Below, piece after piece: positions 51,653 to 60,970 of a stretch of 64,000 nt of DNA. A program made the translations under genes and the position numbers. The notes beneath the pieces are model-generated. The model was not told the origin of the DNA, made no database searches, and saw nothing but the letters and a program-made list of their open reading frames with translations. Numbering within the stretch: position 1 is the stretch's first letter; every line of letters begins with the position of its first letter. The stretch is from Rhizobiales bacterium UBA3584 (GTDB taxonomy: Bacteria; Pseudomonadota; Alphaproteobacteria; Rhizobiales; Devosiaceae): the NCBI GenBank assembly GCA_002375765.1, contig DFMV01000080.1, positions 33,292 through 97,291 of the forward strand, given 5' to 3'.

Positions 51653-54103
51653 CTAGCTTCTGGGCTTGGCGCGATTGGTGGCCTGGGCTGAGAGCGGGTC
51701 GTCGGGCCAGTAGTGCCGGGGGTAGCGGCCCTTTAGATCCTTTGCGACATCGGACCATGAGCCGCGCCAGAAGCCGGGGAGATCGCGCGTGGTCTGGATG
51801 GGGCGATGGGCGGGGGAGAGCAGCGAGAGCAACAGCGGCACCTTGCCATTGGCGATGGCGGGGTGGGTATCGAGCCCGAACAGCTCCTGCACGCGCACGG
51901 CGAGGACCGGCCCGTTTTCAGCGGCATAATCGATGGGGATATTGCTGCCCGAAGGGGCGGCGAAATGCGAGGGCAGCAGCGTTTCCATCTGCGCCCGCCT
52001 GTCCCATGGCAAAAGGTCGAAGAGGGCGGCAGCAAGGTGATCGGGGGTAATGGTGTCGAGGCGCGAGAGCCCGGAAATGTGGGGCACGAGCCAGGCGGCA
52101 TCGTTTTCGGCCAGCGCCGCATCGGAGAGGTCGGGCCAGTCGGCGCCCATGGTGCGATGGAGGAAACCGGCGCGCTCGCGCAGGGTACGCTGGTCGCGGG
52201 TCCAGGGAAGTTTGTCGATGCCGAGCTGCGCGATGCCTTTGGCCAGCATGGGCGCGGCGGCGGCAGGATCATCGAGGGCGGCAGGGCCATCTTCGAGCCG
52301 CAGGGCGCCGAGGCGGCGCTGGCGGCGGGCCCGGACGGCGCGGGCGGCGGGATCGAACGCCAGTTCGGTGGCGGTCTGGATGTGATGTGAGAATATCTCC
52401 TCGATCCCGTCGCGGTCGATGGCGATGGCGGCACGGATGTACGCACTGGCGGCGGCGCCGGTCATTTCGGTTATGACGAGGAATTTTTCGCGCGCCAGGC
52501 GCTCGGTTTCATCGATGCGGGCCTGACGGCCATTGGCGAGGCGGAAGCGGCCGGGGCCCGTTGATTGCGCGACGCGGTCGGGATAGGCGCGGGCAAGGTG
52601 GCGGGCGAGGTCGGCGCCCGTGATCTGCCCTGCCCCGCCGGCGGCTTTTGCCCAGCGCGTGGCGAGGGCTTTGGCTTCATTGGCGCGTTTGGAATTGTCG
52701 CGGCGCAGGCGCTCGAAACGGTCGGCGAGATCGATGGCGTTGCCGTCGAGGCCGGGTTCGCCAGAGAGAACACCGAGCAGGGCCGCATCCATGGCCGCGC
52801 CCTCGGTGGCGGCCAGCGCGACCATGTGACCGAGGCGCGGATGGAGCGGCAGTTTGGCCAAGAGCGTGCCGTGGGGCGTGATGCGGCCGGCGGCGTCGAG
52901 CGCGTCGAGATTTTGCAGAAGATCGACAGCCTCGGACCATGCGGGGGCCGGAGGGGGATCGAGGAAAGCGAGGGTTGTGGGATCGATGACGCCCCAACTG
53001 GCGAGGTCGAGTACGAGGCTTGTGAGGTCGGCCTGGAGAATTTCGGGGGGATCGAAAGGGGGAAGGCTCTGGGTCTGGCCTTCGTGCCAGAGCCGATAGC
53101 AGACTCCCGGTTCGGTGCGTCCTGCCCGGCCCCGGCGCTGATCGGCGCTGGCGCGGGAAACGCGGCGGGTTTCAAGCCGGGTCAGCCCGGTGTTGGGCTC
53201 ATAGACCGGCAGGCGCGAAAGGCCGGAATCGATAACGATCCGAACGCCTTCGATGGTCAGCGAGGTCTGGGCGATGGCGGTGGCGAGGACGATCTTGCGG
53301 CGGCCGGTCGGGGCGGGCTGGATGGCGCGATCCTGTTCGGCCGGGGTGAGCTGGCCGTAAAGGGGCGCGATATCGGTGTCGGGGCCAACGATCGCGCCAA
53401 GCGCCTCTGCTGTGCGGCGGATTTCGGCCTGACCGGGAAGGAAGATGAGGACCGAGCCGGTTTCCTCGGCCAGCGCGCGGCGGGTTGCGGCAGTAACCGT
53501 TTGTTCGATGCGCGCATTGGCATCAGGAATGATATGGCGGGTATCGACGGGAAAGGCCCGGCCCTGACTTTCAATGACCGGGGCATCGCCGAGCAAGGTC
53601 GCCACCGCCGCGCCGTCGAGCGTTGCCGACATGACGAGGATGCGCAGATTCTCGCGCAGGGCCGTGGCGTCGAGGGTGAGGGCGAGGCCGAGATCGCCAT
53701 CGAGGCTGCGTTCGTGGAATTCGTCGAACAGCACGGCGGCAATGCCGGTCAGCTCGGGATCGTCGAGGACCATGCGGGTGAAGACGCCCTCGGTGACCAC
53801 CTCGATGCGGGTCCTGGCCGAAATTTTTGTATCGAGCCGGACGCGGTAGCCCACGGTTTCGCCGACCTGTTCGCCCAGCGTCTGGGCCATGCGGCGGGCG
53901 GCGGCACGGGCGGCGAGGCGACGCGGTTCGAGCATGACGATCCTGCCATCGCCGCGCCATGGGGCATCGAGCAGAGCCAGGGGCACGCGGGTCGTCTTGC
54001 CCGCGCCGGGCGGAGCGACGAGGACGGCGCGTGTCTTGTCCTCCAGCGCCGATTTGAGCGCGGGGAGAACGGCGTCGATGGGCAAGGGATCTGTCGGGTG
54101 CAT
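51653..54103 (-). CDS. hrpB: ATP-dependent helicase HrpB
   Basis: An 816-residue DEAH-box helicase. Motif I is APPGAGKTT, motif II appears as DEFH, motif III SATLDG, motif V TAIAQTSLTI and motif VI QRRGRAGR; the C-terminal HrpB domain contains LLPWDRRAQMETLLPSHFAAPSG. Length and domain order match the family. The cellular substrate of HrpB is not well defined; RNA is presumed. It is convergent with the GGDEF-EAL gene and 43 bp downstream of an unknown secreted-protein gene. Confidence 0.94.
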   Translation of the reverse strand: MHPTDPLPIDAVLPALKSALEDKTRAVLVAPPGAGKTTRVPLALLDAPWRGDGRIVMLEPRRLAARAAARRMAQTLGEQVGETVGYRVRLDTKISARTRIEVVTEGVFTRMVLDDPELTGIAAVLFDEFHERSLDGDLGLALTLDATALRENLRILVMSATLDGAAVATLLGDAPVIESQGRAFPVDTRHIIPDANARIEQTVTAATRRALAEETGSVLIFLPGQAEIRRTAEALGAIVGPDTDIAPLYGQLTPAEQDRAIQPAPTGRRKIVLATAIAQTSLTIEGVRIVIDSGLSRLPVYEPNTGLTRLETRRVSRASADQRRGRAGRTEPGVCYRLWHEGQTQSLPPFDPPEILQADLTSLVLDLASWGVIDPTTLAFLDPPPAPAWSEAVDLLQNLDALDAAGRITPHGTLLAKLPLHPRLGHMVALAATEGAAMDAALLGVLSGEPGLDGNAIDLADRFERLRRDNSKRANEAKALATRWAKAAGGAGQITGADLARHLARAYPDRVAQSTGPGRFRLANGRQARIDETERLAREKFLVITEMTGAAASAYIRAAIAIDRDGIEEIFSHHIQTATELAFDPAARAVRARRQRRLGALRLEDGPAALDDPAAAAPMLAKGIAQLGIDKLPWTRDQRTLRERAGFLHRTMGADWPDLSDAALAENDAAWLVPHISGLSRLDTITPDHLAAALFDLLPWDRRAQMETLLPSHFAAPSGSNIPIDYAAENGPVLAVRVQELFGLDTHPAIANGKVPLLLSLLSPAHRPIQTTRDLPGFWRGSWSDVAKDLKGRYPRHYWPDDPLSAQATNRAKPRS

Positions 54104-54146
54104 GAAGCGTGTTTAGCAGGACGGGCGGGATTTGGCAGAGGGGAAT

Positions 54147-54989
54147 CTACCAGCCGCGCATCATGGCTTCGGGGACGGTGTATTGTTTGCCGTCAAAAAT
54201 CAAGCGGTCGGCGCTCTCCGATGTGTCCGTCACAGTATCGGTGCACCGGCCGTTGCGGTCTTGTGCAATTGTGGTTTCGGCGCGGGTCGAGACGATGATG
54301 TCTGCGACACCGTTATGGGCCTGTGGCGCCATGGCGAGCGTTCGCGTGGTTGCGTAAAATTCGCCTTCGCAATTGCCGTCCCATTCGCCACCGCGTTGAT
54401 CGACAATGACATTTTCGAGGATAGCGTCGAGGTCTTCCCCTTCCATGTCGAAGAGCCAGAGCGTGGTGAGCAAAAAGGGGTTCACGCGTGAACTTCCCTC
54501 CTCAACGATCCGAAGCCCGAATGCAACCCGGCCCGGCGCCAGCCGGTAGAATGCGGTGTCGAACGCCACGCGATAGATCCGCACAGCATCGTCAGACATC
54601 ATACCGGCCAGACGGATGCGCGCGCGGACAGCGTGTGTTTTGGTATCGAGAACGAAAAGGTCGAGATCGCCCTCGGTTGCATCGCCGGTCCGCTCGTAGA
54701 TCAGCGGGACGGCGACGAGACGGTAATGGGGATTGGCCGGCCAGATGCGGCAGACCATCTTGTCGGAGGCATAATCGATGACGCTATCGGCGGGCAGCGT
54801 GATCGTGCCACCATCGACCGAGAAGGTCGCGTCGGAAATTCTGGTGCCGTCGGGATAGGCGGTTTGCACGATGGAAGCGGCATCCTGGCCGCAGCCATTT
54901 TCCCAGGCAGTGGCGGGTGACGAAACAAGGCCAAGCATCGCAACGATGAACAGCGTCACGGGGCGGATATGGAATGGCGCTTGTTTCAT
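54147..54989 (-). CDS. Secreted protein of unknown function
   Basis: A 280-residue protein with a signal peptide (about 1-28, ending PATAW). The mature part is strand-rich with four cysteines in pairs-like positions (one near the N-terminus, one in MVCRIW, one in DGNCEGEF, one in NGRCTDT), which could form disulfides in the periplasm. I do not recognise the family. It ends 43 bp before hrpB but the two are probably unrelated in function. Confidence 0.7.
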   Translation of the reverse strand: MKQAPFHIRPVTLFIVAMLGLVSSPATAWENGCGQDAASIVQTAYPDGTRISDATFSVDGGTITLPADSVIDYASDKMVCRIWPANPHYRLVAVPLIYERTGDATEGDLDLFVLDTKTHAVRARIRLAGMMSDDAVRIYRVAFDTAFYRLAPGRVAFGLRIVEEGSSRVNPFLLTTLWLFDMEGEDLDAILENVIVDQRGGEWDGNCEGEFYATTRTLAMAPQAHNGVADIIVSTRAETTIAQDRNGRCTDTVTDTSESADRLIFDGKQYTVPEAMMRGW

Positions 54990-55100
54990 CGGGGACCGTT
55001 CTCGCGCAGGTATCGCCGCACGCTATTGCGCCACCACGCAATTGCCAACAGTTACGCGCGGGGTGTGCGCAATGCTGGAGATCGAACCGCTGGCTCTGGG

Positions 55101-55134
55101 GGTACTGGATCCCGGGTCTTCGCCCGGGATGACC
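55101..55134. repeat. Family B palindrome upstream of the secreted-protein gene
   Basis: GGTACTGGATCCCGGGTCTT then CGCCCGGGATGACC. It is nearly identical to the copy at 56902-56940, including the 'ctgggggtactgg' flank. Confidence 0.75.
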
Positions 55135-55158
55135 GGGGTGGGGAGGATGTGGGGTTAT

Positions 55159-55881
55159 TCAGGCGATCGCCATCGCCCGCCTGAGCGCGGCCACCAGATC
55201 GAAATCGGTGCGTTTCATGCCCGGTGCGACATAGCCCAGATCGGCGGCGCGACCGGCAGGGATTTCCATTGGGCGGCTGGCCGAGGCGTGAAGCTCGGCA
55301 ATGCCCAGAGCAAGGAAGGCTTTGGCGTTGTCCGCGTTGACGCCGGAGCCGGCCATGATGGCGATGCGACCAGCGGCGTGGGCGGTGATGATGCGCAGGG
55401 CATTAAGGCCATGAATGGCGCTGGGAGCGCCGCCGGAGGTGAGGATGCGCTCGAACCCTAGATCGATGGCGGTATCGATGGCCGCGGGGAAATCGGGTGC
55501 CAGATCGAAGGCGCGGTGCAAAGTGAGTCCAAGGCCGCTGGCGCGGGTGACGAGGCGCTCGAGGATTGCGGTGTCGAGCGTGCCATCGGGCCGGGTGGCG
55601 CCGAGGACGACACCGGCCAGACCGGCGGCGCGGGCGGCGTCGATGTCGGTTTCCATGGTGGTCACATCGTCGTCGGAAAAGACGAAATCGCCGGCGCGCG
55701 GGCGGATCATGGCGTAAACGGGGATGGGCGCAGTGGCAGCGAGGGCCATCAGCCCCGGGGTGGGCGTGAGCCCGCCGACGGCGAGCGATGAGCACAGCTC
55801 GATCCGGTCGGCGCCGCCGGATATGGCGGCAGCAAGGCCGGCGGCGTCATCGACGCAGATTTCGAGGGTTGGGTCAGGCAT
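55159..55881 (-). CDS. cutC: CutC family protein
   Basis: A 240-residue CutC-like TIM barrel: LEICVDDAAGLAAAISGGAD at the N-terminus, GGLTPTPGLM, and MIRPRAGDFVFSDDD. CutC was named for copper homeostasis, but its biochemical role is debated. Its start overlaps the stop of the upstream ROK kinase by 8 bp, so the two are coupled; in other bacteria cutC also sits with amino-sugar genes, which hints at a sugar-related role. The length matches the family. Confidence 0.9.
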   Translation of the reverse strand: MPDPTLEICVDDAAGLAAAISGGADRIELCSSLAVGGLTPTPGLMALAATAPIPVYAMIRPRAGDFVFSDDDVTTMETDIDAARAAGLAGVVLGATRPDGTLDTAILERLVTRASGLGLTLHRAFDLAPDFPAAIDTAIDLGFERILTSGGAPSAIHGLNALRIITAHAAGRIAIMAGSGVNADNAKAFLALGIAELHASASRPMEIPAGRAADLGYVAPGMKRTDFDLVAALRRAMAIA

Positions 55882-56788
55882 AGGCGAACCTGTCCAATCC
55901 CAGAAGCGCCGCGCCGACGAGGCCGGGTTCGGTGGCGCATTGGGCGGGGACGATCAGAGGGCGGTCGAGCTTGCGCAGGATGGACGCGCGCACGGCACTG
56001 TCGAGCGCCGCGATGAGGCCGGGCGCACCGGCCATGCCGCCACCGACGGGCACGATCGACGCGCCGGTGATGTTGACCGCAAGGGCCAGCGGAGCGGCGA
56101 CCAGTTCAACGTAGATCTCCATGGTGCGGCTGGCTGCCTCGTCGCGTCCGGCCCAGCCGACGACGATTTCGCGGCTGTCGCGGGCCTGGCCGGTCAAATG
56201 CATGTGCAGCTTTTCCAGCCCGCGCGCCCCGCCTACCGTATCGACGCACCCCAAGCGGCCACAGCCGCACTGGAAATGGGGGATAGCGAGCGGCGGATCG
56301 CCTGCACTGGTGGCAAGGATCGTGGCGTGGCCCCATTCGCCGGCATACCCGCCCCGCCGGTTGGCAAGGCGGCCCTCGACCACGAGACCGCCGCCGACAC
56401 CGGTGCCCAGGATGATGCCGAACACCACGTCGTGCCCCTGCCCCGCGCCGAGCCCGGCTTCGGCCAGGGCGAAACAATCGGCATCGTTGGCGATGGAGAC
56501 GGGAAGTTCGAGCGCCTGGGAGAGATCGGCATCGAGCACGCGGCCATCGATGCAAGGCACGTTGGCGCAGATCATTTTGCCGGTCTCGATATCGACGACT
56601 CCGCAGATGGAAATCGAGATGGCGTCGGGGCGCTCGGGGGCGGCGGCGAGGATGCCGCGCAGGGTTTCAACGAAGGCGGCAAAATCGTTGCGCGGCGTTT
56701 CGATGCGCCCCATCGGAACGATGGAGTGCGCATCGCGCGCGAAAGCCGCCTTGATGGCGCTGCCGCCGATGTCGAGTGCAAGGATCAT
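55874..56788 (-). CDS. ROK-family sugar kinase
   Basis: A 304-residue ROK kinase. The phosphate loop is ALDIGGSAIK at residues 3-12, the catalytic Asp is in IANDADCFA, GTGVGGG follows, and the zinc motif HFQCGCGRLGC is complete. Substrates in the family are glucose, fructose, N-acetylglucosamine or N-acetylmannosamine. Start at 56788 fits the ATG just before ILALDIGG; the frame upstream is not conserved. It is followed by, and overlaps, cutC. Confidence 0.88.
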   Translation of the reverse strand: MILALDIGGSAIKAAFARDAHSIVPMGRIETPRNDFAAFVETLRGILAAAPERPDAISISICGVVDIETGKMICANVPCIDGRVLDADLSQALELPVSIANDADCFALAEAGLGAGQGHDVVFGIILGTGVGGGLVVEGRLANRRGGYAGEWGHATILATSAGDPPLAIPHFQCGCGRLGCVDTVGGARGLEKLHMHLTGQARDSREIVVGWAGRDEAASRTMEIYVELVAAPLALAVNITGASIVPVGGGMAGAPGLIAALDSAVRASILRKLDRPLIVPAQCATEPGLVGAALLGLDRFAYA

Positions 56789-56901
56789 GGGCCTGAACCT
56801 AGCGGTGGATGGCGGGCGAGCAAGGGGAGATTTCGTTAAAAGCGCAGAATTGCCGATTTTGGCGGAGAAGCATGGACTCGGTTGGCGTGGCAATCACGGG
56901 C

Positions 56902-56940
56902 GCTGGGGGTACTGGATCCCGGGTCTTCGCCCGGGATGAC
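56902..56940. repeat. Family B palindrome upstream of the ROK gene
   Basis: CTGGGGGTACTGGATCCCGG then GTCTTCGCCCGGGATGAC. It lies in the 200-bp gap between the ROK kinase and HerA-like genes, which otherwise shows no gene. Confidence 0.75.
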
Positions 56941-56994
56941 AGTGGTGCGTGGGGGAACGTGGAGCAAAAAGGCGGGGCGTTGGGAAACGCCGGG

Positions 56995-58506
56995 CTATTC
57001 CGCAGCGGCCCTGCCATCGGGGGTTTCGGCGGGGGCGTTGGCGTCGCCGGGGGCGGTTTCGCAGGAAAGGTCGGGGAAGGCGGCGATGCGGCGGTTGGAA
57101 AAGTCCTCGCGCAAAACGATCAGGCCGCGATCTTCGAAATAGGTCAGGAGCCGCCGGGCCCGGGAGGCCGAGTGCGAGCCATAGGCGCGGGCCAAGGTGG
57201 CATCGGACGGACAGGGCAGTTTTTCCACCGCCGCGCGGGCGACCATGAGGAACACGCCCTGCAGATCCTCGGGGAGCGTGCGGGCGAGATCGAGAGCGGT
57301 CTGCCAGACGCCGGACTCGGCGGCGGCCGTATCGACCCCGGCGCGGGCCACGGCGAAACGGCGCTTGAAATCATTGAGATCGGGCGGGGTGCCCGGCACG
57401 CGCCGGATGCGGCAGCGCACGAGAAAATCCTGATAGAGCACGGCGACCGAGCGGAAACTGGCGTCCGGGTCTTCGAGAATTTCGGCAAGCACGGCATCGA
57501 TCAGGGCGGCCCGCTCGGCTTCGTCGATTTCCGGGAAGAGGCTTGCCGGCTCGGGGTCCGCCTTGGGGGCGGGTTGGCTCAGTTGAGCCAGAATATCGGC
57601 CGTGGGGCGCGGCGCGGGCTGGACGGTACGGCGCGGGAGGGGGCGGGTTTCCTCCTCGGCGCCGGGGGTGAAGATCAGATCGGCGGCGTCGGCCCCGGTT
57701 TCAGGCAGCGGCATCAGCTTGGGCGATGTGGAGCGGGCGCTGGTTTCGACAGCGCCGATGCGGATGGGCAGCGGGCGGCGGGCGAGCGCGGGGCCGAGCG
57801 CGACGAAATTGCCCTTTTCGAGATCGCGGAACATTTCGGTGCCGCGCCGGTCCATGCCCAAAAGATCGCCGGCCCGGGCCATGTCGATATCGAGAAAGGT
57901 GCGGCCCATCAGGAAGTTGGACGCTTCGGCGGCGACGTTCTTGGCCAGCTTGGCCAGCCGCTGGGTGGCGATGACGCCGGCCAGGCCACGCTTTCTGCCA
58001 CGGCACATGAGGTTGGTCATGGCGCCGAGCGAGAGTTTTCGCGCCTCATCGGAGACTTCACCGCCCGAGGACGGCGCAAAGAGCTGGGCTTCATCGACAA
58101 CGACCAGCATGGGATACCAGAAATCGCGGTCGGCATCGAAAAGCCCGCCCAAAAAGGCGGCGGCGGCGCGCATCTGGGCTTCGGCTTCCAGCCCTTCGAG
58201 CGAGAGCACGACCGAGACCCGGTGCTGGCGGATGCGGCCGGCGATGCGGGTCAATTCATGCTCGGAGCGGTCGGCCTCGACAACCACATGGCCGAACTTG
58301 TCGGCCAGGGTGACGAAATCACCCTCGGGGTCGATGACGCATTGCTGCACCCAGGGGGCGCTCTGTTCGAGCAGGCGCCGCAAAAGATGGGATTTGCCAG
58401 AGCCGGAATTGCCCTGCACCAGCAGCCGGGTGGCCAGCAATTCCTCGAGATCGAGCTTTGCAGGCGTCGCCGACTTTGTCGTGCCCATGTCGATTTCGAC
58501 GGTCAT
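56995..58506 (-). CDS. HerA-like DUF87 ATPase
   Basis: A 503-residue ATPase. Walker A is GNSGSGKSHLLRRLL (about 33-47), Walker B VVVDEAQLFAP (about 137-147), and the segment CRGRKRGLAGVIATQRLAKL matches the HerA/FtsK-like arginine-finger region. A Pro-rich linker (about 270-310) leads to a C-terminal helical and winged-helix part (about 400-490). HerA proteins pump DNA and usually partner with a NurA nuclease; no NurA is next to it. The start has MTVEID with no obvious earlier alternative. Confidence 0.85.
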   Translation of the reverse strand: MTVEIDMGTTKSATPAKLDLEELLATRLLVQGNSGSGKSHLLRRLLEQSAPWVQQCVIDPEGDFVTLADKFGHVVVEADRSEHELTRIAGRIRQHRVSVVLSLEGLEAEAQMRAAAAFLGGLFDADRDFWYPMLVVVDEAQLFAPSSGGEVSDEARKLSLGAMTNLMCRGRKRGLAGVIATQRLAKLAKNVAAEASNFLMGRTFLDIDMARAGDLLGMDRRGTEMFRDLEKGNFVALGPALARRPLPIRIGAVETSARSTSPKLMPLPETGADAADLIFTPGAEEETRPLPRRTVQPAPRPTADILAQLSQPAPKADPEPASLFPEIDEAERAALIDAVLAEILEDPDASFRSVAVLYQDFLVRCRIRRVPGTPPDLNDFKRRFAVARAGVDTAAAESGVWQTALDLARTLPEDLQGVFLMVARAAVEKLPCPSDATLARAYGSHSASRARRLLTYFEDRGLIVLREDFSNRRIAAFPDLSCETAPGDANAPAETPDGRAAAE

Positions 58507-58675
58507 CGCCTTGTGCCTGCTCCGGGGTTGGTTGGTGATTCGAGATGGGACTCGGGCAAGCCGAGCAAAGTTATCTTAGCATTGGGGAAAGCGGGCTGCA
58601 CAACCCCCTTGCATCGATTCACAACCATTCGCGTTGTACTTTGACCTTACGAGCCAAATCAGCCTAGGATTCCCC

Positions 58676-59191
58676 ATGTTCCGGATGGAGTCGTCCCCGA
58701 TGCCCATGCGCCTTTGGTCCCGCTTTTTTTCCAGCCCCCCCGCCGAGCCGGTGGGGCCGCAATTTGGCGCGTTGCCTTACAAGATCGTGGATGGGCAGGT
58801 CGTGGTGCTGCTCATCACCTCGCGCGGTCGGGGGAAATGGATTTTCCCCAAGGGCCGCCAGATGGAGGGCAAGACGCCCTGGGAAAGCGCCGAGCTTGAA
58901 GCCTATGAGGAAGCGGGCGTGGTGGGCGAGATCGAAACGACGCCCATCGGCTCATATTTCCTGCCGGTGACCGAGGAGCGGCCCCAGCCCATCGAGGTCA
59001 AGATGTTTCCGCTGCTGGTCACCGACCAGCGCGCGGACTGGAAGGAAATGGGACAGCGCTATCGCCATTGGGCGGTTCTGCCCGAAGCCAAGCGGCTGAT
59101 TACCCATGACGGTCTGGCCGATGTGGCCCTGGCGCTGGCGCAAAGAGAAACGTCTCGTTCTGTCTCACGGCGCGCACCGCAGAAGGCATGA
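58676..59191 (+). CDS. NUDIX hydrolase
   Basis: A 171-residue NUDIX protein. The fold is recognisable (FGALPYKIVDGQVVVLLITS, WIFPKGRQMEGKTP) and the box reads ESAELEAYEEAGV: the EExGU half is intact, but the Arg of the canonical REUxEE is Leu. This variant resembles the diphosphoinositol-polyphosphate phosphohydrolase-like subgroup with a PKG.M.G start. The start is uncertain: ATG at 58676 has AGGA upstream, ATG at 58685 and TTG at 58634 are alternatives. It is divergent from the HerA-like gene. Confidence 0.8.
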   Translation: MFRMESSPMPMRLWSRFFSSPPAEPVGPQFGALPYKIVDGQVVVLLITSRGRGKWIFPKGRQMEGKTPWESAELEAYEEAGVVGEIETTPIGSYFLPVTEERPQPIEVKMFPLLVTDQRADWKEMGQRYRHWAVLPEAKRLITHDGLADVALALAQRETSRSVSRRAPQKA

Positions 59192-59236
59192 CGGGCTAGG
59201 GCCGTTCAGCTCTTGAAGCGCCAGCCACTCCGACTG

Positions 59237-59333
59237 TTTCCCCGGCGAAAGCCGGGGTCCAGCAGCAGGTGCCGAGTCGCTGGCGGCCGAGGAAGCCCTC
59301 ATGGGCCCCGGCTTTCGCCGGGGCAGCGATGGG
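59237..59333. repeat. Inverted family B palindromes between NUDIX and pit genes
   Basis: TTTCCCCGGCGAAAGCCGGGG (59237-59257) and GGCCCCGGCTTTCGCCGGGGC (59303-59323) are each palindromic and inverted to each other. They lie between convergent genes and could serve as terminators. Confidence 0.75.
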
Positions 59334-59382
59334 GACAATGCCAATTCCGTGTAAATCTTGGGCGCCGTTAGGCGTGATGACG

Positions 59383-60885
59383 CTAAAGCCCGAACAGCAC
59401 CACCATGCCCCAGAAGATCCCTGCGGCCAGCAGCGCGGCGGCGGGGACGGTGATGATCCAGGCGGCGCCGATGGAAAAGGCGTGCTGGCGGCGGACCAGA
59501 TAGCGGCGCTGGCGCTTCTGGTAGTTGGCGACCGCTTCTTCGGCGGTCCGGTTGAGGTGATCGGTGCGCAGGAACACGCCTTCGGGGCTGACGGCCTTGT
59601 TGCGGATGCCCTGGTTGGAAAAGCCCTCACGCAAAAAGCCCACACCGAACACCGCGCCCACCGCGATATGGGTCGATGAGACCGGCAGGCCGAGCGAGGA
59701 TGCGACCAGAACCGTTGCGGCGGCCGAAAGCGCAACGCAATAGCCACGGATTTCATTGAGCTTGGTGATCTTTTCGCCCACCGTGCGGATGAGGCGCGGG
59801 CCGAACAGCGCCAGCCCGAGCGCCAGGCCCAGCGCTCCGATGGCCAGCACCCAGATCGGCAGGGCGACCGACCCACCGACATCTCCGTTCTGGACCGCCG
59901 ATACGATCGCGGCGAGCGGACCGACAGCGTTGGCCACGTCATTGGCGCCATGGGCGAAAGACAAGAGGGCCGTCGCAAAGATCAGGGGCAGCCGGAACAG
60001 CGTTCCGATCTGCTTGTTGGAATTGTCCATGCTCTCGGTCCGGGCCCGAACCCAGGGCTGGGTGGCAAGCCAGCCCAGCCCCCCGGCAACAAGCCCGATC
60101 AGCAGCACGATATGACCCTGCGGCTTCCAGACGCGCGAAAGGCCCTTCATCGACATGTACATGGCGAAAATGCCGACCATTATCGCGATCAGGACCGGCA
60201 CCCAGATGCGGGCGGCGACCACCTTTTCCTTCTGGCGCAGGATGGTGAAATTGATGACGGTGAGCAAAACCGCCGCCAGCACGCCGCCCATGACGGGCGA
60301 GATCACCCAGCTCGCGGCGATCTTGGCCATTGTGGGCCAGATGATGGCGGAAAAGCCGGCGGCGGCGATCCCTGCCCCGACCACGCCTCCGACCACCGAA
60401 TGGGTGGTGGACACCGGCGCGCCGATGATGGTGGCAAGGTTGATCCAGAGCGCCGAGGACAGCAGGGCGGCCATCATGACAAGTACGAATGTCGTGGTGT
60501 CGAGATGGGCGCCGGGCACGATGATGTCGCGGGAGATGGTACTGACCACATCGCCACCGGCAAGCAGGGCGCCTGCCGCCTCGCAGATGGCGGCGATGGC
60601 CAGCGCACCGGTCATGGTGAGGGCCTTGGCGCCAACCGCTGGTCCCATATTGTTGGCGACGTCGTTGGCCCCTATGTTGAGGGCCATATAGGCGGCGATA
60701 ACCGTAGCGATAATGACCAGATAGCTCAGCGGACCCGAGGAAACGACGAAAACGGCCCAGACAAGCGCGGCGAGCAGGAAGACCAGCGCAAGGCCCGGAG
60801 CAGCAATGGCGCGGGAGCTGTCCTGGGTTGCCTCACGCAACTGGCGGACGCGCTTGAGATCCTTGTCGATGGCTGACTTGGACAT
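59383..60885 (-). CDS. pit: Inorganic phosphate transporter, PiT family
   Basis: A 500-residue low-affinity phosphate:cation symporter. The duplicated PiT signature is present as GANDVANNMGPAVGA in the first half and GANDVANAVGPLAA in the second, each preceded by helices; about ten to twelve helices in total, with a large cytoplasmic loop. Start placed at 60885 (CAGGAG upstream) rather than 60948. PhoU-like (DUF47) partners often precede pit, but none is here. It complements the Pst system at 12-20 kb. Confidence 0.93.
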   Translation of the reverse strand: MSKSAIDKDLKRVRQLREATQDSSRAIAAPGLALVFLLAALVWAVFVVSSGPLSYLVIIATVIAAYMALNIGANDVANNMGPAVGAKALTMTGALAIAAICEAAGALLAGGDVVSTISRDIIVPGAHLDTTTFVLVMMAALLSSALWINLATIIGAPVSTTHSVVGGVVGAGIAAAGFSAIIWPTMAKIAASWVISPVMGGVLAAVLLTVINFTILRQKEKVVAARIWVPVLIAIMVGIFAMYMSMKGLSRVWKPQGHIVLLIGLVAGGLGWLATQPWVRARTESMDNSNKQIGTLFRLPLIFATALLSFAHGANDVANAVGPLAAIVSAVQNGDVGGSVALPIWVLAIGALGLALGLALFGPRLIRTVGEKITKLNEIRGYCVALSAAATVLVASSLGLPVSSTHIAVGAVFGVGFLREGFSNQGIRNKAVSPEGVFLRTDHLNRTAEEAVANYQKRQRRYLVRRQHAFSIGAAWIITVPAAALLAAGIFWGMVVLFGL

Positions 60886-60956
60886 GGGGCTCCTGGAAGA
60901 CTTGCCGGATTTACTCTGGCCATAGCGAACATGGGTCGGCTTGGCCACAGCGATTG

Positions 60957-60970
60957 TGACGTTTTCGTCA
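60957..60970. promoter_or_regulatory. Perfect palindrome upstream of pit
   Basis: TGACG-TTTT-CGTCA is a perfect 14-bp palindrome, 72 bp before the pit start and 130 bp before the divergent DUF2062 gene. It is not a Pho box (inverted rather than direct repeats). No regulator is assigned. Confidence 0.45.

Noticed and set aside
52565..54298. 577-codon open frame on the plus strand
   Set aside because: Antisense to hrpB, whose helicase motifs are all present; the plus-strand translation has no domain signature.
56809..58644. 611-codon open frame on the plus strand
   Set aside because: It is antisense to the HerA-like ATPase gene, lacks a ribosome site, and its translation is Gly/Ala/Arg-rich without any recognisable domain. 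GC-rich genes commonly leave the antisense frame open.
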